Assembly (NCBI GenBank): GCA_028532985.1
Contig: JANCIK010000007.1
Span: forward strand, 3,162,001 to 3,226,000
Source of the DNA: Stropharia rugosoannulata
Lineage: Eukaryota > Basidiomycota > Agaricomycetes > Agaricales > Strophariaceae
DNA: 64,000 nucleotides
Direction: 5' to 3'
The translations under genes and the position numbers were made by a program. Below are positions 44,538 through 56,205 of the stretch, in pieces (position 1 is the stretch's first letter; every line of letters begins with the position of its first letter). The notes under the pieces are model-generated. The model saw nothing but the letters and a program-made list of their open reading frames with translations. It searched no databases and had not been told where the DNA came from.

Positions 44538-46630
44538 ATGATGTCGAATGTGTACATTCCTGCATCGATAGGTTTAGAGAGTCCAAAGGCTCGAGGACTA
44601 CTTGCAGCGCTGGCAAATTTGGTCAAGCCCATGGTGTATGAGTGCATGTCTTCGGGTACGTCCTTGAATACCTGTATGTTATTGAAATCAAGTTGAATGG
44701 CAATCGATCTTAGATAATCAGCATAGGCAGCCTGCCGCACACGCTAGTGAGTGTCCTTGAATATATTGTCTCAACTTGCTAATTGACATTGAAATAGGCC
44801 GCCAGTCAGATGGACAATCTCCTGAGCTTCAATTTGTTAACTGTCTCAAGGAATTTATTGCGGAAACTGTGGAAGAGTGCCGTACGACGGAATCAGCTCC
44901 ATTATCCGGTCCGAATGTCACAGATACTTCATCCTCAACGTCCCTTGCTCGTGTACCTCTCAACGTAATTGAGGATATCAACAGACCGCGTGTTATACCA
45001 GCAGAGTGTACGTTTCTCAAAGTAGATTATTCCAGTTGACTGATACATTCTAGTTCGACAAGTGTTCAAAGACCGTGTTTCGAAGATCCTCCGCGAACAT
45101 GTATCCTCTATGCCGACTCGACTATTGGCGTTTGATTCAGTTGGATCGCAAATTCGCCTTGTCGGGCACCGTGAAGCATTCCTATTTATAGCTGAAAATA
45201 TACTTGCGGACATGGACGACTGTACCCCTGATTTCCTGTCTGTTTTATCAAATTCATTCAAACATGATCCTACTGGCCAATTTTTGGATAAGCCACCTTT
45301 GCCGAGTGTTTCTGCCCTTCATCCAATTAGAAAACTAAGTGATTTCATCGAGAAATATGCCCGATACACAATACTCTCTCATACATGGACAACGGACACT
45401 TCTGGCGAGATTTCTTATCAGGACTGGCCCACCCGAGAAATGAATCATAGTGGATATGCAAAGATAAGAAAGTTTTGCGAAGCATCTGCTCAGGATCATG
45501 GCATCTATCTAGGGTGGATTGACACTTGCTGCATCAATAAGGAGAGTAGCGCAGAGCTGGACGAGGCAATTCGGTCCATGTATAAATGGTACAAACGAGC
45601 CGCTATCTGCCTCGTTTACCTTTCAGAGACAAGCTCCAAGGACGATATGGCACAGGATTCATGGTTCACCAGGGGATGGACGTTGCAAGAGCTTGTGGCA
45701 CCCTCCAAAATGACAGTGTATAACAAGAAATGGACTAAGTTGTCTGTTACACAGGAAGCAGTAGCAGCTGCCGCCGGAATCAACGGACCCGAAATTCACC
45801 ACTTTAATTTTGGACGGCAAAATCAGATCCCAATATCCCGACGGTTGCAAATGGCATGTGCGAGGCAGGTGACACGCGAAGAGGACATAGCCTACTCTTT
45901 AATGGGTCTTCTTGATGTCAGCATTCCGATAGGATATGGTGAAGGTTCCCGGCGCGCCTTCTCTCGCCTGATGCGCGAAGTCATCAGCTCAACCAAGGAC
46001 GTCCTGGATATCTTTAACCGTGGCTACTCTGAAGAGAATTCCGATATCATCCCCAGTACCGTGGATGCCTATAAACATCGCTCAGATGCCTTTGATTTTT
46101 GTGGTGTTTATGGCTATGAACCATCCAAACTGAACGACGTACTCCTTATTGAACCGTTCCTTCTCACGCACGTAGGGCTGCGTGTACACCTTCTTCTTGT
46201 CCCAGGCCTCCACAAAACTGGGATCAGTAAATATCAACCCTCAGGAGATTTATACGGCGAAGTTTGTGACTATCTCTTATTAGACAAAACAATTAAAACG
46301 GAGGAGGTGTACGATTTTTGGGCGGTGTTTTTCGGTGTTTTCAACTTCTCCCTGACAAATGGCGAAGTAATAATCAAAAATCCCTGCCTTTCAATCCCGC
46401 TGGAAGTCACATCCAGTCCGGACGCTTCGTCATTTGAGTCACCTACAACACCATATCCTCAGATTGCTACGGAAGAATTCTATGTTAGCCCTATTAACGG
46501 ATATACTTTGTCTCCTCCAGTTTTTACACTGAAATCTTCCAAGGATCCTGCAGGGAAATACTCTGAAATTAGGGTGCCCGAGAACGAGCTGATGTCCTAC
46601 GGTCTACGTCGTACCATGTTATATTTATGA
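44538..46630 (+). CDS. HET-domain protein, copy 2 (intact)
   Basis: Four exons, 44538-44655, 44714-44746, 44798-45007 and 45054-46630, joined in phase 1, give 645 aa. The second exon is only 33 nt. HET domains trigger heterokaryon incompatibility cell death in filamentous fungi. The motifs are YTILSHTW at about 226-233, GWIDTCCINK at about 274-283 and WFTRGWTLQELVAP at about 324-337. About 100 residues before the domain lies PTRLLAFDSVGSQIRLVGHR, typical of basidiomycete HET proteins. The long C-terminal region (GLRVHLLLVPG, FGVFNFSLTNGEV, SPPVFTLKSSKDP, closing MSYGLRRTMLYL) matches no effector domain I know. The start is an ATG-ATG doublet. Frame and splice sites are undamaged, unlike copies 1 and 3. 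Confidence 0.87.
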
Positions 46631-46719
46631 AATGGATGTTTGTATTACCTCTCTTCATCGAGGGCATCTGAATATATGATGCAGTTCGTACAATCCAATC
46701 AGGTGTGCTAGTGCGAAGC

Positions 46720-46917
46720 TTAAAAACACGTGAATACGAGCAGAGAGGCAGTAGACAAGAAAAAGGAAGGCTTCTTTGGGGTCCAGGGTCTACGCACTTG
46801 GATGATACATATGACAAGTGCATGGGCTGCGTCACAGTCAAGCATGTACAGGATGGTCGGTTTTGACAGTAAATTAGTATGTAAGAAGATATAAAGAGGG
46901 CAGAGAAATGGGCGCAC
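46720..46917 (-). CDS. Small convergent reading frame downstream of HET copy 2
   Basis: Equivalent of 58103-58345 with the same core (LYIFLHTN, LYMLDCDAAHALVI, PWTPKKPSFFLSTAS) and a stop at the matching place. The upstream ATG region differs from copies 1 and 3 by a net 4-nt loss that puts the old ATG out of frame. The frame shown starts at a later Met and may be non-functional. Confidence 0.27.
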   Translation of the reverse strand: MRPFLCPLYIFLHTNLLSKPTILYMLDCDAAHALVICIIQVRRPWTPKKPSFFLSTASLLVFTCF

Positions 46918-48029
46918 ATTTTGGAGGTTTCGTTAAACGGCTGCGGTGCTGCTCTCATGGCTGAATTACGGGAAACACATGGAGAGCGGGGGATATATAC
47001 CTCATGCACATGTTCTAATAATAGTGCTGCTCATTACTAGGCGATCACACTGGTCGTATATTCCCTATCCTGTGCAAACACTTGTACTATGATACATTAA
47101 GTAATGCTAAAGAGGAGTAACTACCAGTGTAGAGTATGCATGGACAACAGTATGGACAAGGTTTAGGCCGCCAAGACTTACCAACGTTGTTTGTCCACGT
47201 CAGGTTTACCTAGATCACGATCACCTGGAGGCTGGAGGAAGGCAAGCAAGAATCAAGGTCGGAATCACACCGTATTCAGAAGCAGAATCATACTCCCCAT
47301 TCACGGGGGCGAGAGATAGGAGCGAGATGTCTAGGCAGCGGATAACAGTGAACACCGGCAAATCATGGACTCAGTAAACGTGAAGAGGCGAAGGGCCACA
47401 GCACAGAAAGCAAGACGAACAAAAGCACCCGAGTAAACTATATAGATACATCAACAGCAATACTAGAAAAACAAAAAAGCGAAGAACAATATAACACGAA
47501 AGCGAAAGAGGGTACACGTACTATACATCTAAAGATACAAACATGAGCATGTTCAGCGCCGCCATTGCGGGAGCGGCTTTGCACGGTGACTATATCTTCG
47601 CGAAAAAAAGGGGAAAATGTTAGCGAAAGGAGAATACAAAATACAAATAGAAAAGAGAAGACTATCGTGAAGGTTCATAAATCATAAGTATAACGGTGTG
47701 ATCAGGCTGCGACCGCTGCCGCTGCCGCAGTACGCCTCCACATCCCTTTCTAGGCTTTGGAAGGTTGGTGAGAACGCGAGGGTGGGGCAGGCCGTGCCTC
47801 GGTGTTGCCACGAGGAGCCGATCCGAGCATCACGCCTCCGCCGAGTACGGTGCGCACGCCCCTGGCATGGTCTGACGTAGTACTGCCTGCAAGAGGGCTA
47901 GGTGGTAGGCCGGGCTGCTGGTTGTCAAAAGCAGGTGGGTGAGGAAGGAAACAGACGCCGATATACTGGTTGGAATTGATATCGGAACGGGAGCAGCCGC
48001 ATATGGCGCAGAAAAAAGCGTTCAAGGCA
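46918..48029. repeat. Cassette 2 downstream flank
   Basis: Matches 29222-30070 and 58346-59980, including taggccgccaagacttacca and the ataacacgaaagcgaaagag stretch. The similarity ends near 48030, where a family A repeat begins. The minus strand has a conserved C-terminal-like reading (GVRTVLGGG.MLGSA) shared with about 59040-59210, but no complete gene. Confidence 0.55.
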
Positions 48030-48310
48030 GGCATTATTGGTACTGGTCCGTTCTCCGCTCCCCTCACAGCCTGCGCATTTGCGCACGGACCATGGTCCTT
48101 GCATTGTCCGATCCATGCCCGCCTTTTCCGGCTTGCCCGCGCCGTGCGGCTCGTGCCTCCGTCGTCTGCAGCGCTGCGCATACCCCGCTTTGGCACGTAA
48201 TCCGTCAACCCATATTCCGGCACAGCGCAGCCACCACCCGTATATGGTTCTCCTGCACAGACACCCCGTGCCCGCTGTTCACCATCCCTGTTCTGCGCCG
48301 GCTCTTGTCA
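48030..48310 (+). repeat. Dispersed repeat family A, copy 3 (left part)
   Basis: Matches the left two-thirds of 36367-36722 (tgcgcacggaccat, gcttgcccgcgccgtgcggc, cataccccgctttggcac, ggttctcctgcacagacacc). It lacks the tail. Confidence 0.66.
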
Positions 48311-48464
48311 TGTCGCAATCCTCCCAGTACCTTGCAATGCGTTCTGTCCCTGTCCCTGTCAGCAAAAGTCCCTATCGGTTCGCCATCCAAACGATAATAT
48401 GAAAGGCGACGCAACATGGAAAAATACATTTACAAGATATGTACGTATGCACAAGTACTATCAT

Positions 48465-48660
48465 TTATTGAGGAGCGCATGTATGAGAGACAGTGTGGGT
48501 CGGTGAGAGTGGGCCGTGGGGGGCAGCAGTGAGCACGTCGTGTGAACGCGAAACAGGTGGCGGCGGGGCGTGTGGCATGAGAACGGCCGGATGCGGGACA
48601 TGGGGCTCGGGCCATGACCTGAGGATACCGCAGGACGCGGCTTGCATGTTGGGAGCTGGA
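48465..48660 (-). repeat. Dispersed repeat family A, copy 4 (right part, inverted)
   Basis: Reverse complement of the family A tail, beginning tttattgaggagcgcatg on the plus strand and running through ggcatgagaacggccgg. Together with copy 3 it makes a split, inverted arrangement 150 bp apart. Confidence 0.66.
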
Positions 48661-49561
48661 GCGACGGCGACGCATGGAGTGCGAGCGAGCAGGACCGAGT
48701 TGAGCTGCATCCCTACACCCGCCGCCTCATATACTTATTATATCCCGACTGTGCCGCATCTTCCCAATGGTGACCCTTCGGAGTACTACGCTCCGCTCTC
48801 CGAATCGTGTCCAACCCACTGACGGTCACCAACCGCCCATCCCGCTGCGCCCCGTCTCCCCTTGCCACACCACGCGCATCCCAGCAGCAGGCCCGCCCGC
48901 TTGTAGAAACTGCGCATATCTAGCTCTTGGGGCGGGACGCATGACTGTGCCTCGGGACGTGGGCGCGCATCAACTTCGCAGGGGAGCGGGAGCGGGAGGC
49001 ATAGACGGGAGGTAGCATGGAATGCATGACCTGACGCTGCGGCATGCAGCGCTGAGTGGTAAGTAGTCATATATTCTCTCATCCCCGGATAAGATAAAGG
49101 AGGTGCCGGCAATTCAGCATCATTAGGCAAGCCCCTCTTCCATCTCGCCTCCTGCCTCCACCCTCGCTTTTCATTCCGCTGGCTCTCCAAGCAATTTCTT
49201 TGACCCACCCGCCCTCTTCCCAGTGACTGCCTCCGAAGCTTTTTTTCGGTACGTCTTTCCCGCTCGTGCTTTCATCCAGCCGCTCAGGACCAGTCGGTGC
49301 TTAAACTTGTTTCTGCAGACCTTCTCTGCTTCACAAGTCATCGTGCGATAGACCTGTTCACATTGCCTGCAGGCATACACGGGCGCCGCTATTTTCGCCC
49401 AAGCCCGAGACGCTACGCAACCAACAGACAGACGAGCGGTCGTTTCTCAGTTTTTTACTCCACGCACTCGGCAGAGTCATATTTCTCTCACACACCTCCT
49501 AGACGCACTCTAACCATCCCTCTCTCAAGTTTTAGACGGTGAGCAAACGACAATTTGTCTT
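48661..49561. other. Intergenic, no gene supported
   Basis: GC-rich, with open frames on both strands that lack motifs and look compositional. Confidence 0.4.
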
Positions 49562-50060
49562 ACACATACAAATTTAATGTTCAGTGCCAGCAACTATGCG
49601 CACACGGGCTAATTCTACACTGTCGAAGAGCCGCACGGGAGGTCCACCGGGCAGTTATGTGCCCATATTTGACTTTTCTCTATTACCTCCTTCCCCAATC
49701 ATCAGTCTCGTCTCTCCAAAGCCCCAGCTCACCTACCCACAATGCAATGCGCTGGATTGGCAGCGAATTGAACATTGCAGGACGCGACAGGCAGAACGGG
49801 GCACAGAGCCGTGCACCAAGGACACACGTCCAATCCTCGGCCGGGGTGGGGGCGCGAGCTAATGAAATAATTGGATGTATGTTGCAGGAGCGCGGCCGGA
49901 CACTAGGGCGCGGAGAGCATACGGGGATCCCTGCGTTATCGAGGAGGGAGTGGCGTCGCAGAGCGGCAACACGGGACATGTCACAGCCAAGGCACGGGCA
50001 CATTAAGGACAAGTGCACGACGACACCATAAATCTATGCATTCAAACTAAATGTTACATC
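49562..50060 (+). repeat. Dispersed repeat family B, copy 2
   Basis: Full-length partner of 42685-43145 in the same orientation. It ends with the matching gttacatcc. Confidence 0.66.
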
Positions 50061-50522
50061 CAAGCGAAACAACGGCGAAGGCAAGGTAAACATATGCATA
50101 TATTGATGTATGTCAATATATGACTACATTTGAGACCATGAACATAGACTACGGTCTACAAAGATTAATAACCAACTCCGTTGTACAATATGTGCTAGTG
50201 CATAGGGAGGCTTTATTCCTCGCAGCGTATACGGTTAGAGGTCACAGAGCATTGAAATGAGGAGATAGGTATAGGACAGATGGTGCCATAAAGGGATAGC
50301 CAGCCTTAAAATAGACAGTCAGCCTGGACCAGCCGGCGTTTGACACGTTCCTGATCAATGCGGTATGACGCTCACTGGTCCTGCCATTCTTCCTTCCTTT
50401 CCCATCTACAATCTGACAGAACCTACGACATAAGCACTTCGTACTGGCGCACTACGCATTGCTCACCGGACACCTTCTCGTGCACAGCACAACACGTTAT
50501 CCAACAACAAGTACATTACCCA
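50061..50522 (+). repeat. AT-rich spacer and cassette 3 upstream flank
   Basis: From about 50290 (agccagccttaaaatagacag) the sequence follows the upstream flanks of HET copies 1 and 2. The homology starts later than in the other two, so cassette 3 is truncated on this side. Confidence 0.5.
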
Positions 50523-51105
50523 ATGATGTCAGATGCGCACAATCCTGCATCAATAGATTTCGTGAGTCCAAAGGCTCGAGGACTACTTGCAGCGCTAGCA
50601 AATTTGGTCAAGCCCATGGTGTATGAGTGCATGTCTTCGGGTACGACCTTGAAATCAACCTTAGATAATCGGCGTAGACAACCTGCTGCACACGCTAGTA
50701 GGTGTCCTTGATATATTGTCTCAAATCGTTATTTGACGTGGAGATAGGCCGCAGCTCTGATGGACAATCTCCTGAGCTTCAATTTGTGAACTGTCTCAAG
50801 GAATTTATTGCGGAAACTGTTGAAGAGTGCCGTACGACGGAATCAGCTCCACAATCCAGTCCGAATGTCACAGATACTTCGTCTCCAATGTCTCTTGTTC
50901 GTGTACGTCTCAATGCAATTGATGATATCAACAGACCGCGTGCTATGCCGGCGGAGTGTACGTTTCTCAAAGTAGATTATTCCAGTTGACTGATACATTC
51001 CAGTTCGACAAGTGTTCAAAGATCATGTTTTGAAGATACTCCGTGAAAGTGTATCCTTTATGCCAACGCGACTATTGGAGTTTGATTCAGCTGGATCGCA
51101 AATTC

Positions 51106-54100
51106 ACTGAAGCCAATCCACCCAACAGTTTTTCGAAAACACGTGGCCTTGTTGTCACGGGGTATTTTTCCCATACGCCAGCTATGAACTTAGTAGATAA
51201 CATGAATGCATCTGTACTGCCGTATGTCTTGGCAATCACATCTTGCCTCCATTGAGATAATTCATGCAACCAAATAACGCGTCAATAATGCGACTGAAAC
51301 TGTTTGAAATATAATTACTAAGCATGATTACTGACTTTTACAAGTCAATGTCCATATCTCTTCCACCCTGATATCCCATGGTATTATCTACCCGGCGCTT
51401 CGAGACCTTATCCTTTCCTCGTGCCCATGTGGTGTCATGCTTGCGGCCTGTTTCCGTATGTCTACGGATGTCGGAAACAAGATTGATTATGTCATCTCCA
51501 ACTCCACGGCGTGCAATCGAAGAAAGCCAAATTTTGCTATCCTTTGCACATTGAACTTGTGTGCGGATAAATTTGGCAGCATCTTCTAATGCATTTGCTC
51601 GCTTTAATGACCCTTGTATAAGATCCTGCAACTATAAGATATGAGTTAACTTAATGATATAAACCACTTGAGTAGATAAATTATACCTCCTCTTCACCTT
51701 GACTATCATAGTCAACCAGCTTTTCAGATGACCCACGAACAGGTGAGAGAGGAGGAGAGCTTGCCGTTAAATCTATTATTTCAGGTATGTCAGTGCGTTC
51801 CGCAGTGGTTTGGTCCCCGGGCCGGGCACGCTTATTTTGATCCGTCGGCGTATCTTCATCCCGAGCTCGCTTCCGAGAGACTGTATCAAGGTCTTTCCAA
51901 CCTCCGCCGCCCTGCAAAAAACCCTTGCCACCTGAAAGCACATAGTCATCACCATCAGTAATTTCACCGGAGTCTACATGCTCGATTGACTGTAATAAAG
52001 GATGCTGATAAAGCGGCATCACTCTGCGCCGCTTTACCTCACACCAAAAATGAGTATCTTGAGGTTTGCCGACTGCCTGTACAAGGTGCTTGCATATGTG
52101 ATGGGCATCATATTTCTGATGACCACATGTGCACGTCCAGTTAGCCACATTGGTAACATATTTGCCACTAGTGTCTGCTGGCTTCTTGAGGTGCTTAATC
52201 CAGTTCCGTTTGAAGTAGTCCTGGTAATTGCTAACAGGCTTTGCGCGGCCCAGCCGGAATGTGTCTCCAAGAGCGTCGCAGCGAGCTAGAAATGCGGGTG
52301 CGACTCTGTAGATAATGATCCAGATTACGTAGTCGGCACGGGAACGGCCATTCTTGAGGTAATTATGCTTCAGTTGCCGCCAGTGGTTTTCGACGGTCAT
52401 TGTTGTCCTTGTGCGCGAGACATAAGGAGATGTAGAGCGCGCCCATAGTCTCCACATCTGTGGAGAATACCAACATGACCACATGTATCCCCAGACCTCG
52501 CGTAAATTGCGAGTGTTGCAAAAGGTGTACATTTCATACACTGCATTACGTCGTATTTTCTCAGGCAACCAGGTTGACTGTTCTTGACGCTCTGGAAATG
52601 CAGGATGCTGGCAAAAGTGCTTGGTGAATAGGCGGAGCAACTGTTTTCGATGTTGGGATGGACAAAAGATATAATCCGGATCTTTTACCAGTGTTTCTTC
52701 GGCATCAAACATCCAATCGGGGCCATCCTCTTGATCATCGTCATCGTCCAAGTTTTCTAACCGCGCTAGTAAATCAGAATCGTCATCTTCATCCGATTCT
52801 GGGTCCGATTCCACGCCCGAACATGGATCTAAGCCGTTAGTGGATACTTGTGTTGGATTCAATGGTATCACGGCCTGAACAATATTGTTCAATCTTATGG
52901 TAAGCCGCGGTTGAACAGGTGTCGGTTCAGGAGCAAGATTAACTCGCTCTCCATTTAAGCGCAATGTTAAAATTGGAATTGTTGATTGTGTCGCGGGCTA
53001 ATAGAATAATTAAAGATATTTTAAACGATTTAGTAATATGTATACACGCACTGCATGAACCTTGGATGTATTTGCCTGAGCAATAGGAACAAATGAATTG
53101 CTAATCCATTCGAACTCCTTAGCGGCTTCTTTGACATCGTAGTACCTTGGACGACGTTTTAAAATAGACATGCGCTTTTTGATGGCACGTAAGCAGTGCC
53201 AGAAACAGAGCTGGTGTTTTGCATCTGGAAACACATTCCGAAATGCATTGATCTCTGAAAAATCTTTATCAGTTAGAGTAAAAGTAGGTTTGAGCGCCCA
53301 TTTTCTTTTGAAGTATCCAAGAAACTCTGTGATATAGCGCTCCTTGGCACCTGTTGCGCTTTCGTTTGGCGGAGATCGCAAAAATAGGTATCCCAGTGGG
53401 CAGCCCGAGTTATGCAGTTCACCTAAAAGGGCAAACACTTCGAACTTTGAGCCATTGGTATTCCCTGTATGATAGATATACATTAGGTAAAACTGATTTT
53501 ACTTTGTTGACAACCACTCACATGCAGAGTCAAGCAGAACTTCCCTGATTATTTTACCATATCTTCGAAGAGGCTCAGTAAGCGCAAATGCAACAGCTAT
53601 GTAGCCGTCTTCTTGATGCAATGGTATTTCCTCAGCTTTGTAAGCAGATGTCGATGGATTATTTGCTGCTTCCTGAAGGAGTTTACGTGCAGATGCAACT
53701 TCGTCTTCATCGCGTTTCCATTGCTTACTTGAGCGCTCATTCCAATACTGATAAACTGACTTGCGTGAGAATGCCGGTGACGGATAGTTCTCGAGAACAT
53801 AATCCCATATCTATGTATTAATAAATATTAGTACTAAGTAGTTCTATTGACAGATATATAAAATATTACCTGGCTTGGTGTTGATTTTATATTATCTACA
53901 ATGTAGTCCTTGATATTCCGAGGAATTGCTATGTTGCAGTACGGTACATGATTGTCTTGGTGTGAATACTTAACAAAGACCACATCACTTTGTCCATCTG
54001 AGATCATTATGTGCAGCCATCCACGGCAGTCAAATGATTGCATTTGCTCCTTATCACGACCTCGCTTATTTTCGCTTTTCGCTGGCTTGTGCTGACGCGT

Positions 54101-54914
54101 CTTGATTTGTGCACAGTGGTATGAGAACCGTGTTACGGGCCTGGTCTTGTAGCGATGTTTGCTATGATAACTTGATACAAAATTAGTATATTACTCTCAC
54201 ACAATTATATACGTACAGAAAGCGGTACTCGGTTGACTCCCAGACACGTTTTGCTAGCTGGTGCGCACGTTCTTGATCTGATCCATACAGCGTCGCCACA
54301 GACACAAGCGCAGCAAATGACTGGACATCTTGATTTAACGCGATGGTGTCTAAGAATAGCTCGAGTGTCAGTTCTGTAAGACCTTTGGTGTCGTCATTCT
54401 CGCCATCTTCTGTGTCTTCTGAACTGGCTCTGTTTTCCTTTTCGATATCTCCGAGCCGCTTCTCAGCATTGCGCTTAGCAAGTTTCTCCAAGCACTCTTT
54501 GCAGACTTTGGTAAAACACCCAGGCCCTTTTATTTTGAAGTACTCGGCATTGTGAGGCTTCTGACGTAAGCAGCGTTCACAGGCCTTGTTGTGCTGATGT
54601 TGTACGTTCATGCTTCGTAAGTGTCGGTCGCGTATGCTTGAGGTATCTTAATTAGAAAAGACGCGTCGCGTCAATCGTGCCAGTACTACACATCATGCTT
54701 AGTAATTATATTTCAAACAGTTTCAGTCGCATTATTGACGCGTTATTTGGTTGCGTGAATTATCTCAATGGAGGCAAGATGTGATTGCCAAGACATACGG
54801 CAGTACAGATGCATTCATGTTATCTACTAAGTTCATAGCTGGTGTATGGGAAAAATACCCCGTGACAACAAGGCCACGTGTTTTCGAAAAACTGTTGGGT
54901 GGATTGGCTTCAGT
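51106..54914 (-). mobile_element. Mutator-like (MULE) transposon, complete
   Basis: A 3809-bp element with 223-bp terminal inverted repeats (51106-51328 and 54692-54914) starting actgaagccaatccaccc. It is flanked by the 9-bp direct duplication cgcaaattc (51097-51105 and 54915-54923). Long TIRs, a 9-bp duplication and a MULE/SWIM transposase are the three hallmarks of the superfamily. The inverted repeats look nearly identical and the transposase frame is open, so the insertion is probably recent. Confidence 0.93.
51338..54611 (-). CDS. MULE transposase with C-terminal SWIM zinc finger
   Basis: Six exons, 54611-54217, 54161-53870, 53810-53522, 53464-53061, 52997-51687 and 51631-51338, encode 994 aa with every phase consistent. 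An N-terminal Cys-rich segment (ACERCLRQ ... KVCKECLEKL) may bind zinc. The MULE catalytic domain shows LLDSAWNTNGSKFEVF across the third intron and FTLTDKDFSEINAFRNVFPD with QLCFWHCLRAIKKR. The SWIM finger is WTCTCGHQKYDAHHICKHLV (CxC...CxH). An acidic linker and a basic C-terminal tail follow. The gene fills the space between the TIRs. No stop or frameshift was found, so it may be active. Confidence 0.88.
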
Positions 54915-55147
54915 CGCAAATTCGCCTTGTGGGGCACCGCGAAGCATTCCTATTTATACAGTGGCTCAAAAAACTGTCCCAATGTTTGGGACGTTTGGAC
55001 ATATCAGTTAATAGCGGAACAACCAGATTATGTAAGGACTTGAAATTTCACACATAGGTAGTTGGACATGTGACCTATCCAAAACAAGTAGTATCACGTG
55101 ATTTGAAGAAGAACTTGCATCACAATAAAATAAATAAAATAATGAAG

Positions 55148-55166
55148 CATTGGGACAGTTTTTTGA
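55148..55166 (+). repeat. Inner inverted copy of the Tc1 terminal motif (left)
   Basis: cattgggacagttttttga is the reverse complement of the terminal tcaaaaaactgtcccaatg near 54965-54983. The mirror copy is at 56358-56376 on the right side. Confidence 0.85.
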
Positions 55167-55185
55167 CCCCCTATTTACTAACTAC

Positions 55186-56205
55186 TTAGTACTTAGTATG
55201 TCCCCCTTTGGCCTTGATAACAGCTTCAATCCTCCTTGGCATGCTACTAATGAGATTTTGACATACTTCTGCTGGAATTTTGTTCCATTCTGCAGCCAAT
55301 CTGTCCCACAATTCATGTACTCCTCTAGGTGGTGTTGGATATTCATTAAGTTTGAGTTTGATATGGTTCCATAGGTGTTCAATGGGATTGAGGTCAGGAG
55401 ATTGAGCAGGCCACCCAAGAACATTGATATTGTTGTCTTCAAACCATTTTGTGGCTTTTTTTGAGGTGTGCTTTGGGTCATTGTCTTGTTGGAAAATTCG
55501 CTCCTCTTCTGGTACGTCAAGTATGTCGAAGCTTTCCTGTAGGGCATCCTCCAAAATGTCACAATACTGTTGAGAATCCATGATACCTTCAACTTCCACA
55601 AGTTTTCCCACACCATTCCACCCCATACAGCCCCATACCATCAAGTTATTGCCACCACCATGCTTTACTGTAGGGATTGTTGTTCTGTCAGAGATGCCTT
55701 CACCTCGTGGTTTCCAAGTATACACCTTCCCATCTGACCCAATCCTATTGACCTTGGTCTCATCTGACCAGAGTATCCTTTTCCAGTCTTCCACTGTCCA
55801 GTTTCGATGGTATAAAGCAAATTTCAGGCGTCTTTGCCGGTGGATCTTCTTGAGTAGGGGGCGTTTGGCTTTGACAACAGACCTGAAATCATTCTTTTTG
55901 AGAACATTTCTGACTGTTTGTGCAGAGACAGGTGAAGGAATGATATCATTGATGTATTTGGCAGCCTGAACAGCATTGTCAAGCTTTCCAGAGGTGATTT
56001 GTTGGAGGATAGTTCTGTGATGTCTACAGGAGAGTTTGGGAGGACGGCCACCTTTGTTGTTTTCCTTGTCCAGATCCAGCTCCTTTTTGATTCTTCCAAT
56101 AGTAGACTTGCCCAGACCAGTTTTGGACTGAATTTGACGGACAGAATATCCATCTTGAAGAAAAGAAATAATAGAAGAGTGTTGAGAAAGGCTAATTGGC
56201 TTCAT
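55186..56205 (-). CDS. Tc1-type DD34E transposase, intact
   Basis: A single-exon 339-aa protein. N-terminal paired helix-turn-helix DNA-binding regions are visible as SIISFLQDGYSVRQIQSKTG and LGKSTIGRI, with GRPPKLS linking to a second HTH. The catalytic domain has the three acidic residues in WSDETKVNRIG, FQQDNDPKHTSK and SPDLNPIEHLWN. There are exactly 34 residues between the second Asp and the Glu, the Tc1 signature. KHGGGNNLMVWGCMGWNGVG matches the conserved glycine-rich patch. Length (about 340) and motif order are canonical. No lesion was seen, so it is probably capable of mobilising its element. Confidence 0.95.
   Translation of the reverse strand: MKPISLSQHSSIISFLQDGYSVRQIQSKTGLGKSTIGRIKKELDLDKENNKGGRPPKLSCRHHRTILQQITSGKLDNAVQAAKYINDIIPSPVSAQTVRNVLKKNDFRSVVKAKRPLLKKIHRQRRLKFALYHRNWTVEDWKRILWSDETKVNRIGSDGKVYTWKPRGEGISDRTTIPTVKHGGGNNLMVWGCMGWNGVGKLVEVEGIMDSQQYCDILEDALQESFDILDVPEEERIFQQDNDPKHTSKKATKWFEDNNINVLGWPAQSPDLNPIEHLWNHIKLKLNEYPTPPRGVHELWDRLAAEWNKIPAEVCQNLISSMPRRIEAVIKAKGGHTKY

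Noticed and set aside
47750..48223. 157-codon minus-strand frame
   Set aside because: Half lies in a family A repeat. The shared C-terminal part (VLGGG.MLGSA) is intriguing but no gene could be assembled across cassettes.
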